Source: Gnetum montanum (lineage: Eukaryota; Streptophyta; Gnetopsida; Gnetales; Gnetaceae). Taken from it: 64,000 nt of DNA. Shown piece after piece: positions 45,176-57,574 of this stretch (positions within the stretch are counted from its first letter, which is position 1; every line of letters begins with the position of its first letter). The notes under the pieces were generated by a model. That model was not told where the DNA came from, did not search any database, and saw only the letters and a program-made list of their open reading frames with translations. A program made the translations under genes and the position numbers. The stretch spans positions 84,310 to 148,309 of the forward strand of contig MNCI01004153.1 in NCBI GenBank assembly GCA_015680685.1, written 5' to 3'.

Positions 45176-47173
45176 TCTGTACTTTTTCTACTTTTTTTGT
45201 TTTATCCTTTCTTTGTTTTTATACCATTTTTGTTTTTACTTTATTAATTTTTCCAATTTTTGCTATACAACATCATTAGTACATTTTATCTTTCTTGAAT
45301 ATTTTACAATTTCTTTTATATTTTTCCTTATTTTGGTGTGAATTTTTCTTATCTTCTAATAAAAGTGCTTTATTTTTAATAGGACACAGTGGTGCTATAG
45401 CTGTTTACTAATGGTGCTTTGTACTTAACATTTTGATTGCTAATGTCTTATTTTTATTTTTCAATTTTGATGACCAATAACTAAGTCAGGTTTCTTTTTC
45501 ATGAAATAAGCAGTAAGTTCATGTCCTCCACTCATCCACATACTCTATAGTTTTTCCAATTTTGGAAATATGTAGTCCCTTTTTCATTAATAAAAATTGA
45601 ATGGACTTGTGACCCTAGTAGTTTCCAAGCCTGGAAAAGATTGAAAGGTTTAAAAAGGATGTGGCTTTAAGGGGATTCAATACTCTTTGTATCTGTCTAC
45701 TTGCTTGAGTGCTTTTATGTTTCCACACATTTCTTATGATTCCATATTGACCAGTAACATGAACTTAAATAAGTCCTTTCATGGTGTGGTTCCCATCCAA
45801 AAATTCATGAAAAGAATTAAATGTTCAAAAAAACATGATGAGAATTCAAAAAACACCCCTTAAACAAAATAAATAGGCTACAAGCACTGGTTATGGAACT
45901 AGAAGGACATGTTACCCATGCCTAAAGGTCCCCTCTAACTAAGGCCCTTTCTCACTTCCTACTTTTGTTTTCTTCTTAAATAAGGAATGGTGGTTTGTGG
46001 AAGAATTCTTGTGTCTTAAGGGGGTGGACCAATCCTAGAGTGATGATGTGAAGTCACTAAAAGTGATTCATTTTGGTCTAGACTAAGGTTGGACTCTATC
46101 AGGTCATTCAACCATGAAACACACAATAAACTTCATGTGACCATGATTAGGACATCCATTCTATTCTCTATCTCATCCATCAATGCTCTCCATAACTCAG
46201 CTCACTATAGATTTTCATGTTTTTGTTTCTTATCTTAGTTTGATGTGTTCAAATTCCTAAATAGATTCAATGGGTTTGGTCCTTAACTTTTCATGACCAT
46301 TAATTAACTATGGGGCTCATGTAATCCTTAGTTGAGGTTATGCAAGGGTAAAAAGAGCATGTGCCACTATGGGGAGGACCCACTTGCATATCTCATGGTT
46401 TGATTAGTTAAGTTCCTTACCCTTAGATGTTTCTACGATCAAATCTTTCATACGTCCCACCATGCATCCAATTGTGCACTCTTTAAGACATTTTTATTCA
46501 TAAAATCTCATTCTCCAATCATTTCTAAACTTTTGGAACTTCAAGACCCTCTTCTAATATTTTCACCATGTCCATGGATTTTTGGGCTTTCATTTGATTC
46601 TCATTTCACACAAAAACTCCTTATTTTTTTATTACTTTTGACAAAGTCAATAGTGATCAATAGTTGTGTTGACTAGGCCCCATTGATGCAATGCAAAAAT
46701 TCTATAAATACTGTTGAACACTTTGAAATTTTTATCATTTTCTTCAAAATGAGATGGAAGTTTTGCAATATTTTAGAGCCCAAGACCTTCCAAAGCCCAT
46801 AAGTTTTACACTGTTTGTTCAAATCACTCCGTTCTTTGATCCTCTAGTTACTGGAAGTAAGCTCTTAGTCGTGGGGGTCACAAACCTTAATGTTTCTGAT
46901 GAAAATTTTTTAACATTTTTTCTAACTCTCCCAAAGGGTTAATGAATAGGATAATATTAAACCATCATTTTTTGAGAGTTTAACCCTTCCATCAAACTCT
47001 GGTAAACCTAAAATTAATTATTAATATTAAAATAAGAATAAAATAATAATTGAAATGATCAAATCGACCATGATCATGACTTTGCCAAGTGTAACTTTCC
47101 CAAAGAGATAAGGTATCCTAATTGTTTTAAGTTACACATTAAATGCTAACCCTTGATCATGTTCTGATCATAG
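45176..47173 (+). other. C non-coding region between integrase and ORF2
   Basis: 2 kb with the shared landmarks in sense order: a T-rich tract 45180-45370, block 2 at 45880-45945 (GGACATGTTACCCATGCC), block 1 at 46345-46400 (ATGGGGAGGACCCACTTG) and the internal promoter-like module at 46655-46712. No maintained frame. Confidence 0.72.
46655..46712 (+). promoter_or_regulatory. internal promoter-like module upstream of C ORF2
   Basis: GTTGACTAGGCCC at 46668-46680, ATTGATGCA at 46682-46690 and CTATAAATA at 46702-46710. The C LTR has GTTGACTAGGCCC at 59088-59100, ATCGATGCA at 59102-59110 and CTATAAATA at 59158-59166. The order and wording are the same, with a shorter gap to TATA. ORF2 starts about 465 bp downstream. 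Confidence 0.68.
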
Positions 47174-48794
47174 ATGCAAACCAAGACTAAAACAACTGTA
47201 GGAAGGAGGATCATCCTAACAAAATGACAAATAACATAGAGCTAGAAGGGAAAAGTAGGAACAACCCCAAGAGCAAGCAGTAGAAACTCACAGAACGGGA
47301 CATCTTCGGAAGGACCTTGAACTAGAATCTATTCAATAGATTCTCAAAGAAGAGGTTGCAATAGAATAATCTCAAATAGGAGAGGCACCAGGGCTTGTAC
47401 TATGACTTAAAGTCATATTGACACAAGCCTGCCTTGATAAAATCAAGCCTCATGATGTCTAACACTTAGTTCTCCAAGAACTGAACTTTGGATCATTTTT
47501 AGAACATGCTCCACCTAGAAGTCAATACATAGTTGCAAAACTCTTCCATGTGGCCAATCATCACTTCTAGTGGGAAGTGGTATATTAGAGAGGTGTGTCT
47601 CTTCTGGAACATTAGAAAAGCATGAGCCAATATGAAAATCAAGGACATTCAGGTGTTCTACTTGGTGGAAGCTATTCCCTAGGCTCTTGCTCTACCTAAT
47701 TCTAGAATCCATCTGGCAAAGGTTTTCATATAAGAAAACCTAGAGGCAAAAAGGAAGTAAACTTAGTAGTGTTATGGGGTTAATTGTAAGGATTTTTACA
47801 CACTCACACCAATGGAGTGCATATACTTCAAGATAGTGGCTTATCACCTTAATCTGACAATGAGGCCTAGTAAGGTGATTGCTTTTTCTACTTGTGCATG
47901 TACTACTTTAAGTGGAAATTTCCATATAAACCTTTCACATCTAATCTATCTAGAGATAGAAAATCACCTCAAGGAAAATGAACATGGAAGGAAAACCCTA
48001 CCCTTTCCATGCCTTATCAAAAAACTTTGTAAAAGGACAAGGATAGTCTACTATGAAAATGACATAATTAAGCATACCCCCATTACCTCCTGGTTTAAAA
48101 TGATAAAAGATAAGACCCCTATCATGTACAAAGAATAGGAGTAGCAACTGCCACCTCCACCATCAACTCAGGAAATAACACTAGAAGGTCGTGTAGCCAT
48201 TGAATTCCTACACAAAATCTAAGAGCAACTCCTGCGTGAGCAGAAGTAGCAAGAAGGAGCAAGTAGTGTGTATCCATCTGTGTATTGTATTGCAATGAGT
48301 CACCTCAATGAAGTGGCTTAAATAATTAGTCATATGGAAGAAGGTAGGCCAATATTCTTAGTCCAAAGAATGCAACTACCGACAAGGTCAAATCCTAGTG
48401 CCTGAGAGGTAACGATGTCTCTCTTGCAACAACAAAAATTCTCTAAAATCTTTGGGAATGTCAGTACCTTTTTGATGCCTTTGGAAGAGGACAAGGGGGC
48501 AACTGTCTTGGTGATGTAGCACCAAATATAGGAGATAGTAGTGGAAGTGGTTGTTGATCAGATCGTCAAAGTACTAAATACACCTATGGCATCTGTACTA
48601 GATGTTTCTGCACATAGAGATGTATATATGTCTACCAAAACTGTTAGCGACCAGTTGAGTGCAACCCAACATGAAGAGTTACTAGATGGATTGGTGAAAA
48701 CCAAGCAACCAATTTTAGATATCTTTAATTTTCTAGATAACATCATCACAACCCATTTGAAGCTGCTTGAAGTAAAGGAAAAATGCATAATTTT
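47174..48794 (+). pseudogene. C ORF2, N-terminal segment
   Basis: ATG at 47174. The conserved domain is at 47812-48138 ('MECIYFKIVAYHL', 'LPFPCLIKKLCKR', 'TPITSWFKMI'), homologous to N1 26965-27200. The segment 48541-48794 matches 'TQHEELLDGLVKTKQPILDIF'. It is interrupted at ATTTT (48790-48794) by N2 and continues at 57575. Stops are scattered. Confidence 0.75.
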
Positions 48795-49642
48795 TTATGA
48801 GTGGTGAGGTACCCCTACACTCAACCATACAAATACAAGTGTTCACACACGATCTAGTCAAACTCTGTAGACAAGCTAGTTGTGGTATCTAATTAGTTAC
48901 ATGTTGATCGCAATTCACTATCTTCCCACCTGGACTAGTATTTGCTTTGTCATGCATGGTTTAGTCCAAAGTGAGGTGTATGATGTAGTCCTAAACTAGT
49001 GCTACTCCTAGAGACAATGGAAAATAACCTTGTTTTAAGCTAATAGGAAATGAGAAGCAAAATCTAAGCTAGCCTAAGTGTGATGAGCATCCGTCATTAA
49101 CCTCATGTACTACTTTTGGGATTACCAAGTGTATATACTTGAGTGCTCCTAGATACGCTACTAGGTTACCAAGTAGTTACACTTAAATGTTCGTAATTAC
49201 GTTGTACTCATTCCGTAATTAACAATACGAATAGTAAATGATGGTAAAGAAATATTAATTAAGAAAATAATAAATAACAAGTAACGATTAAAGGAATTAA
49301 AAGCTAAGTGGATGCTGCAATGATGGAGTAATCTCAATCTTTATTGCCAGTCATGTGTGTGTCCAAGTACGTCACACTCGAATAAAGGTTCCATACAATT
49401 ACAATCATCACACTACAAGCATGCACTAGGGAAAGGATTGAAATGAATTGAAATTGACAAAAAATACTCTCCTGTAATACTAACTAACTATGACTCCCTT
49501 CCTGTGTATCCAAAGGTGTATTTATAAGCTTACATAGGAGTCACAATATTGTGTATCCGATCTCGTTACCCATTACCTAGGCCACGATATCGCGTACCTG
49601 ATATCATGGATCCAATATCGGAGCCTAAAAAACCATGGTTCA
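48795..49642 (-). repeat. N2 3' LTR (type B)
   Basis: Begins TTATGAGTGGTGAGG (the expected second base G is T) and ends ...CCATGGTTCA. About five bases of the usual TTCATCATACCCCC junction are missing. Minus-strand array at 49545-49625 and TATA (TTATAAATAC-like) near 49518-49528. Confidence 0.86.
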
Positions 49643-49820
49643 CCCCCATGATTGAATGAAAACTAGACCTCGAGTTGAACAAAATGAGAACAAGTTCCAT
49701 TGATTACACAGTGGACGGGTATGGGATTATTGACTAACTAGAAATTTATTCATGCTGTAGTGGAGAGTTAAACACAACAAAATTGGGACATAGAAATTGA
49801 ATTACAAAATTTATTGGAAC

Positions 49821-52585
49821 TCATGTGGTTCCTGGTGGTGATGGTTCCTCCATGGATCTCTTCCCCTTATCTTGTGCTCTAGGTTTTGAAAATTGATGGC
49901 TCTAAAATAGTGCTTGGAGCCTTTCCTCTTCTATTTGGGGATCCTATGTTGTCCATCCTGATGCTCCAATGTTTGATGGAGTTGGCACCTCCCATGGACA
50001 CAGTAGTTGCAAGAACATCTAGTTGTCCTTGACATACCAAGTTGCAAATAGCCATCATTCCTCTTCATAGGCTCTGGGTTTGTCCTTGTATTCTTGGTAA
50101 TCTGTGAGCCATTGAACCAAATCTACCATGACACCCTTTTGTCCCTGGTAGCTGTTTTTGACCACCTTTAACTTAGAATTTTCCACTTCTAATTTTTACA
50201 GCATCCTCTTATGCTCGGAAAATTCCGTTTCATACTTCGCATAGGTGGTTGCTACATACTTCTCTAACTCTATTCTCGGGCATCCTACTATTAACATGGC
50301 TAAGTTGGCATACTACAAGTTTTCCAACTCCATGTACTCTATAAGCTCTTGTATCTGTAGGACCTAGCTTTTGAGTTCCGCTTAGTGGGCTAACGCATAG
50401 GTATCCAATATGGCCTACCAATCAATGTTTTCAACATTGAGAGTGTTGATATGGGCCTTGGCCATATGGATTTCTTTTTCTATTACCTATTTATACATCC
50501 CCACCTGATCCTTGAAGTGTTCTTTAAGCTTTTCATGTCGCTTGGCCTCATTTTTCCATATGATTATTTCAATTGCCATCTTCTAGCAGATTGCGTGTAC
50601 CTCCTCCATTGAGAGGGTTCTATTTTCTGTGGTCAAACGATTCTATGTTCTCGTAACTACTGAAAATTCTCTTTGAGACATTCCTTTATTTTTCTATGGT
50701 GGTCAACCAGAGATTATCAGTGATAAGTTCTTTATTCTCCTCTTATAAGGCCTTGAGTTCTTTGGCATCTACATATGTTTAGGCTTGTGCCTTTGAAGAA
50801 TCCCAATCGGCCTTCTCTTCTTCCTCCACCACTCTTTTATTTTCTACCAGTAATTTATTCGATTTCTCTATCTGGAAGGACTCTAGCTAGTCTACAAGGA
50901 TGAATTGGAATAGATCCTACTATGCAACTTGCAAGGTAACAAGATTTTCTTAGACTCTTTCTAACTTTGTCTCTACATGCTCGACCCTGACCTCTACCAT
51001 GACCAACTTTCCTTTTGTGTAGATGAGGTCTGATTAAGTTGCTGTGACATCTTGAGGGATGTTAAATAGGAATTTCATCACTTTTCCTATCTACAGCAAT
51101 TGATCTACAACATCCTCATGCTCTGTAGGATTCATCGAGGGACTGGCCAAAGTTTGAACATCACGTGCTCCTGTAAAGTCTATTGGTGGCACAATAGGGA
51201 CATTGAATGATTCTTTTATGATTTGTAACCACCTCTATAGCTCCCACCACATCTTGGTGCTGCATGACCACTACTGTGGCACTTTCACTAGTTTCTAATT
51301 GCACCTAAAAAATGCAGCATTCCCTAAGATCTGTTGTAACCAATGTGATTCCCCTCCTCCTGTTTGAATTGATACCTTGCCCCATGCGTGATCAATTGAG
51401 AACGTGGGTTGTATGGCATCATATATGACCCTAAAGAGATTGGTCTCATCACGGCTTCCCTAACTAACCATTTCAACAATGGCCTTAAGATGGCTCATCG
51501 ATGGTCAATAGTCCTACAGTGGAGGTGGTGGTTGATCTTGTTGGCCTGTGCTGAGCCCCACTTCCTATTTTTGATTGGGCCTTGTGCTTGGAAGTTGGCT
51601 AGGCCCTACAGTTTGATGTGTAGTGGGCCCCACTATCTATTCTTGTTTAGGCTCTAGTGTCTTATCAGCACTTTTTCTTGGGGCTAGTGGCTTCAGCAAT
51701 TCAACAAATGAAGCATTTTGGGCCTTTCTAGGGACGTCATTGGTGTATCCCAGAATTCTAGTATGCTAGCACAACTTCCTAATGAGACAAGGGAAGGGCA
51801 ACGTGAACTTCACCGTCTTGCGTTCTTCAAAATGCCTCAAAATCTCTGTAAGATATAGATGGGGTAGGTTGGCATTAACCTTTCCCATCAATATTTCACT
51901 TCCTTTAACCACATATGTGGAGATTCTATATAATCCTTTTGTGGGGAAGATGTGATATGTGTCTATCTTGAAGTAGATTCTCTCTTTAAGTGTCAACTCT
52001 TCATATGCTTTGTCCTCTTTTCCATATGTTCTTTTCAACCATATCTTTCATGCATTAGCATCGAAGCGAGTGGACAAGTGAGCAACTTTTGGCCCTGTAT
52101 TCAGAAGATTCAACACCTCCGAAATGGCCTTGGCAAAAAAATCCACAGAAAGACCACCAACATCAATGGTGGTCCCTTCTTCTTTATTGTACCAAAATTG
52201 GTACATCTCTCCTAGGTACCAATCACCACTTTGAGAAAGAATAGGCCACAGTGGGGACCCTTTAAGTTGGTCCCTGACTACTTTGGGAGCAAACTCTATG
52301 AAAGGTATAAAGTTAGGTTCCACTATCACAACTACTGATGTGGACCTTTCAAGAATTGCCTAAACACACTCCAGGGACAACGTGAAATGTTTTCCCTATT
52401 CAGGTGCTCTGCCGACTCTACCTTCAGCATGTCCTGATTGTACAATAATAGGAGGTTCCTAATGGATACTAAATGTTTGTTCCTCCTATTCTGTACATTC
52501 CTTAAGAGACACCTGGCCTATGCTCCTCCTTGGTCGTTTGGATGCACCTTGAGAGGGTCCTTCTTATTGTCCTTTTTAGGGGCCA
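49821..52585 (-). pseudogene. N2 ORF2
   Basis: ATG at 52583-52585 ('MAPKKDNKKDP') to the stop at 49821-49823, 2765 bp. The N-terminal domain shows 'RDQLKGSPLWPILSQSGDW' and 'YQFWYNKEEGTTIDVGGLS' (52048-52270), then 'TYHIFPTKGLYRISTYVVKG' and 'LPFPCLIRKLC' (51766-52000). A long coiled-coil region and a Pro-rich end follow. It has fewer disruptions in the N-terminal domain than elsewhere. Confidence 0.76.
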
Positions 52586-54530
52586 TTTGCAATCACACAA
52601 GGTTGACTATTAATAAGGTTACTTACAAAGTTTGATTTATACCTTAGTTTTCCTTTAATGAATTCGTTTCTTATTTAGTGTGATCTAGAGCTAGAAAATT
52701 TTCCGAAAATGTCCCCTAAAAGTTTTCATATTGGGCCCAATTTGATTAGGTGGTTTCAAAAATTAATTCTCATGTTGTGGGTGAAGAGATAAAATTAATT
52801 TGGCAATGTGTTTTACATTTTTAAGGTCATTTACCCTTTATGATATCCTTCAAGCAACGATGAATTTGAAAAAAGTATGCGCAACTTAGAGCATACCCTT
52901 CCGCCATGACTAAGTTAAACACTCCAGGTTTAGACAAGTTCAATAGAAACAGGAATGGGAGGATTAATGAGCAAGTTATAGATATTTGACCAATAGGTGC
53001 GCAAGCTAGAAACTTCATGGAAGAAAAGTTGAACAACTCCCTTGCATGAATAGTGGAAAATGATGTTGACATGCACGAGGGGGGTGGATGCGATATGGTG
53101 TACCCGATATCGTGTCAAACCTGATATCGGGTACTTGATATTGTGACCCATTGAAAATAGGGTACTTGTTAAAATTGAAGAATTTTTAAATTTTCAAGGC
53201 CAAAAAATAAAGGATTTAAAGTTAATTCGAAAGCTCCAAGATAACAATGAATAGACCAAAAGGCACCAAAAGTATAATGGAGTAAAATCTGATAATGAAA
53301 TTCATGAATAGGATGAGGAAAAAGGACATGTTTTGGTGCATAGGAACATTTGAATTAGAAGGATGATAAGCGAAAGAATAACATTGGCAATGCAGTACTC
53401 AGAGGGTATAAAATGATGTGATGATGATGTGCAATGATTGTAATTTACAAAGGTTACGCAAGTGGGTTCTTCCCAAAGCAGGTTCCTACCTATGATGCCC
53501 CTACGTAACCATGCCTGAAAATGTCCGTAGGCGCTAAAACGTTTAAATGTAATCCCCAACAGTTGGACAAAACACACACACATAGATATCACTGTGATGA
53601 GATATGAATTCAATGGTATACAAGACACGAGTCACAAATACATGAACAGTGAGGTGAGGTGAATTGTAGAAGGGATTGTAGAGATTGGGACATGGGGTAA
53701 CTAACCCAGGGCACAATGAATCTTGAGTGTAAGACATGATTAATGTGTCATTAGCTTGTCGGTCCAAAATCAAGACCAAGTCCATTACTTCGATCAGTGA
53801 CATTGCATTATTTCATTCAAGGATGAACAACCATAAGAGCATCAATACAACAAGGCATACGATCACTTGGCGTTTTGTCCAAGGAAGGACTGATTTGGAA
53901 TTTCTCTGCAACACACATTTCTTTTCAAGCCACTTTGGCACCATGTTCCTTTCAATAGTGAACCAGAGAAGCCACCAACCTTTAGGCATGGGTGCATGTT
54001 TTTCTAGTGGTACCCCCTAGAACAACATTGAGTTTCTTTATTGAGTGCCTTTATTACTCTTACTCCCATTTTTCGTTAGATCTACAAGGATCTTAGTACA
54101 ACCAGGCTGCATGATAGTACCTATAGATGTCACCAAAGAGAATCCACAAGCCCCCTTGATGTCACACCCTAGTCATCCCTTCTTATTTCATCATTCTTCA
54201 CTATAGGAATAATGAGCACAAAATTACTTTTAAGTTTTAATGATGACAAGAATATCATCATACCCAAAGTAGAACCTCTTATTAATAGAATGGATGGTTG
54301 GATGTTGTGGGCTCACTGTCCAAATAATTAGTCAATTGAGACTTGATAGCATAGAACAACACCTCAACCAACGGGTCATGTGAGTATTTTATTTATCAAT
54401 GAGATTACCCTAAAAATGATAAAACAATAAAATAATAAATAAAAAGATAAAACAACAAATTAAAAGATGAAAAACTGGAAAACAAAAAATTGTAAAATTA
54501 AAGAAAAGGAAAAATATTTATTAATTTTTC
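52586..54530 (-). other. N2 non-coding region between gag and ORF2
   Basis: Colinear with N1 27814-29810. In sense order: a T-rich tract (54415-54520), block 2 (53975-54015), block 1 (53450-53515) and the promoter-like array (53085-53150). No maintained frame. Confidence 0.7.
53085..53150 (-). promoter_or_regulatory. internal promoter-like array upstream of N2 ORF2
   Basis: GATATGGTG, GATATCGTG, GATATCGGG and GATATTGTG start at 53092, 53106, 53123 and 53138. GTACCCGATATCGTG matches the wording of the LTR array. Unlike N1 and H, no TATA box is visible downstream on the minus strand. About 500 bp upstream of the ORF2 ATG. Confidence 0.6.
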
Positions 54531-56610
54531 TTGTTAGAATGGAGGATATCCCCCATAACTAAACTTTTGATCATGGTGAGAATTAATAAATGGAAGGTTG
54601 GGATCCATGCATTTTGAAAATATTGGGACCTGGTCATATCCAAACCATTGGGTGTATTTTAATGGGGTGTTTGGAATGTACCCAAATTAGGGTTCACACA
54701 CTTGATTAAAGTTGACCTAGTGGGACAAGTTATAAGATGTGGTTAATTGATAAGAAGTTGGCCCACTATGGCACCCGCAACCGTAAGATGGTATGCAAGG
54801 ATCAATATGTCTCCCTATGTGGTTATATTCATTAGGCCGCATGGTAATTGGAGTATTGATTGGTGGCCCTGATAAGGTGACACAAGGCATTGGGTTCAAG
54901 GAGAAAGATGCACCACAGTGTTGAACTTGTTCTGAGTGGGAGGATGCAATGGTCTTGGAACTATGCTATTCCTTTCTACGGTCATGTCTAAAGAAGGGGT
55001 GACTTTGATGTTGTGGAGGATTCCCACTATAGTTGATAGTAGCAGCACAAGTAGCATTCATGGGTTGGTGCTATGGTGCAGAACCTTCTGACACAACTAG
55101 TGGCGATGTAGAAGGAGGTGAATGATGAGAATATTGAGGGCGAGGAGAAGTGTAAGGAACATGAGGTGGTGATCTTGTCAGAGAGGAAATGGGTTGATAA
55201 TACTCAAGAGAATGATAATGATGTGGTAAAATAGAGGATGTTGATGTAGTTTGGGAAACAAGATGTTGAACATAATAAGTGCTTAAGTTCAAATGGTGTG
55301 AAGGGTGTGACCAGTTTGACAGTGGCCTCCCCAATGACTAGGGTTTTTTCCACTGTGGTTGAACACAATATTTTTGTATGAACTCTTGATGTAACATTCC
55401 TCCCCAATTCTCATGTCAATGTGACAAGATTAGGCATTGACCTTTGGGGTGATCGTATAAGAAAATATTACATTGATATGTATGATTGGTAGTTGAGTTC
55501 TTATCCTTATTCTCTTCAACCCTTCTTTCCTATTATCTAGTGGTGTTCTATCCTATTTCTTAGTTCGTCATGGTTCTACTTCTAATAGTGTTGGCATATT
55601 CTCCACATTTTTCATGTATCCATTCCGTCGTCTTATTGATCTTTGCCTCAATTTCATCTAGTGATTGTAGTATAGACAAAGATGATTCTGCCTCCTTGAA
55701 GTGAGTTGATTTCTCCTCTTCATGATCATGGACCTTTGCTAATTCAAGATTTTGGTCCTGTTGAGAGCTTTCAACATTCTCCCATTTGGCCATTTCTCCT
55801 TCTTCTTTTGCTACCTTCTTAATAAGCTCTTGGAATTGGTGTGTTCATAGCTCATATAGTTGACCTAGGGCATACATCCCTAGGGTATCCCTTGTTTTGT
55901 TACGGAGCCCATCTATGATGCGATACATTAGCCTTTCCTCAGAGAACCCATGGCCTAGGTATTTATTTAATAATGCATAGTATCTTTCTAAGGCCATGTC
56001 TAAGGGTTCATGTTATGCTTGTTTCCACTCTTGGATTTGTTTCCTCAAGGTTGACATGCTTGCATAGGTTTGATATCTTTCATTAAAGAGTTCTACCATT
56101 GTTAGCCAATGTCGAATTGATTTTGGTCTTAAGGACCTATACCATACTTTTGCTTGGCCAATGAGTGTCATAGGAAAGAGCTTAAGTCCTTGCCACCATT
56201 ATCAATATTGTTCCATACACAGGCATCATGGAAGGCTTGTAAATGATGTTGTAGATCTAAATCATAGCCTCCTGAAAATTTGGGAAAGTTGTTTAAATCA
56301 AGCCTAGGTAGATGGTTTCCTTACGATGCCTGTGGGATATTTGAACAGCCTCTTGTATATGCATTAGGCTTTTGGTGGCCAGCAGGGGTTCATTGTCACT
56401 AGGTAGGCTATGAATTTTTGAGTTGGGATGATGTTGTCTTTGTTCATGTACATAGGGGACCCTTGCATCAGATTGAGTACTTCAAACTTCATCTTCATCA
56501 TCATATAATTTGTTGGTTCTCCAATGAATTTCCTTACTAGTTGTTGCGTTATCATAGTCTTGGAAGAGAGACATTGTAGTGAATCGTGTGTGGCTTATTT
56601 GCAATTACTT
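54531..56610 (-). pseudogene. N2 gag
   Basis: Colinear with N1 gag. Gag core near 55800-56000; 'MAKWENVESSQQDQNLELAKVHDHEEE' (55720-55795) corresponds to the end of N1 31023-31268; knuckle remnant 'CNIFLYDHPKGQC' near 55435-55475; Pro/Ser/Tyr/His-rich tail (55071-55334). It ends directly against the T-rich non-coding region, with no protease. Confidence 0.72.
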
Positions 56611-56685
56611 TTTCTAAAAGATATATCGTCAAGGCTTTGTCACAGTGATCTTGGGTGATGTAACTTATCTAAATAACTAGCACCA

Positions 56686-56703
56686 TCCCTGGCAAAGAAG
56701 CCA
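56686..56703 (-). other. N2 primer-binding site, tRNA-Asp type
   Basis: Minus strand TGGCTTCTTTGCCAGGGA, 14 of 18 against the tRNA-Asp complement, one base inside the 5' LTR. Two of the four changes are transversions, unlike the other copies. Confidence 0.75.
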
Positions 56704-56704
56704 A

Positions 56705-57569
56705 TGATGAGTGGTGAGGTACCCCTACACTCAACCATACGAATACAATCATTCAAGCATGATTCGATCAAACTCTGCAAATGGGCTAGTTGTCGTATCC
56801 AAATAGTTACACATTGATCATAGTCCATTGTCTTCCCACTTCGACTAGTATTTTCTTGGTCACGTATGGTTTAGTTCAGAGTAAGGTGTATGATGTAGTC
56901 CTAAACTAGTGCGACTCCTAGAGACAATGGAGAATAACCTTGTTTTAAGCTAATAGGAAATGAGAAGCAAAATCTAAGCTAGCCTAAGTGTAATGAGCAT
57001 CTGTCCTTAATCATCTGTGTGCATCTTGGACCTCATGTACTACTTCTGGGATTACCAAGTGTATATTACTTGAGCACTCCTAGATATGCTACTAGGTTAC
57101 CAAGTAGTTACACTTAAATGTTCATAATTAAGTCATACTCATTTCACAATTAACAACAGGAATACTAAATCATAGTAAAGAAATATTAATTAAGAAAATA
57201 ATAAATAACAAGTAACAATTAAAGGAATTAAGAGCTAAGCGGATGCTGCAATGATGGAGTAATCTCGATCTTTATTGTTGATCATGTGCATGTCCAAGTA
57301 CGTCACACTTGAATAAAGGTTCTATACAATTACAATCATCACACTATGAGCATTCATTGGGCAAAGGATTGAAATGAATTGAAATTGACAAAAAAGATAC
57401 TACTCTAACACTAACTGACTCTGACTCCCTTCCTATGTGCCCAAAGGTGTATTTATAGGCTTACAAAGGAGTCACAATATCATGTATCTGATATCGTTAC
57501 CTAGGCCGTGATATCACATACCCAATATCAAGGATTCGATATCAGAGCCTGAAAAATCATGGTTCATCA
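56705..57569 (-). repeat. N2 5' LTR (type B)
   Basis: 865 bp from TGATGAGTGGTGAGG to GGTTCATCA. Minus-strand U3 array (GATATC, AATATC, GATATC, GATATC, AATATC) at 57475-57545, CTATAAATAC near 57449-57459 and AATAAAGATC near 57270. Confidence 0.9.
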
Positions 57570-57574
57570 ATTTT

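Larger units (their letters stand above)
48795..57569 (-). mobile_element. N2: pol-less gag-ORF2 retrotransposon, target duplication ATTTT
   Basis: An 8775-bp element on the minus strand in C ORF2, with LTRs 48795-49642 and 56705-57569 (type B) and ATTTT at 48790-48794 and 57570-57574. The internal region (7.06 kb) holds gag, non-coding DNA with the promoter-like array, and ORF2. No protease, RT, RNase H or integrase is present. It is colinear with N1 (7.11 kb), so both derive from one mobilised non-autonomous family rather than from two separate deletions. Confidence 0.9.
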
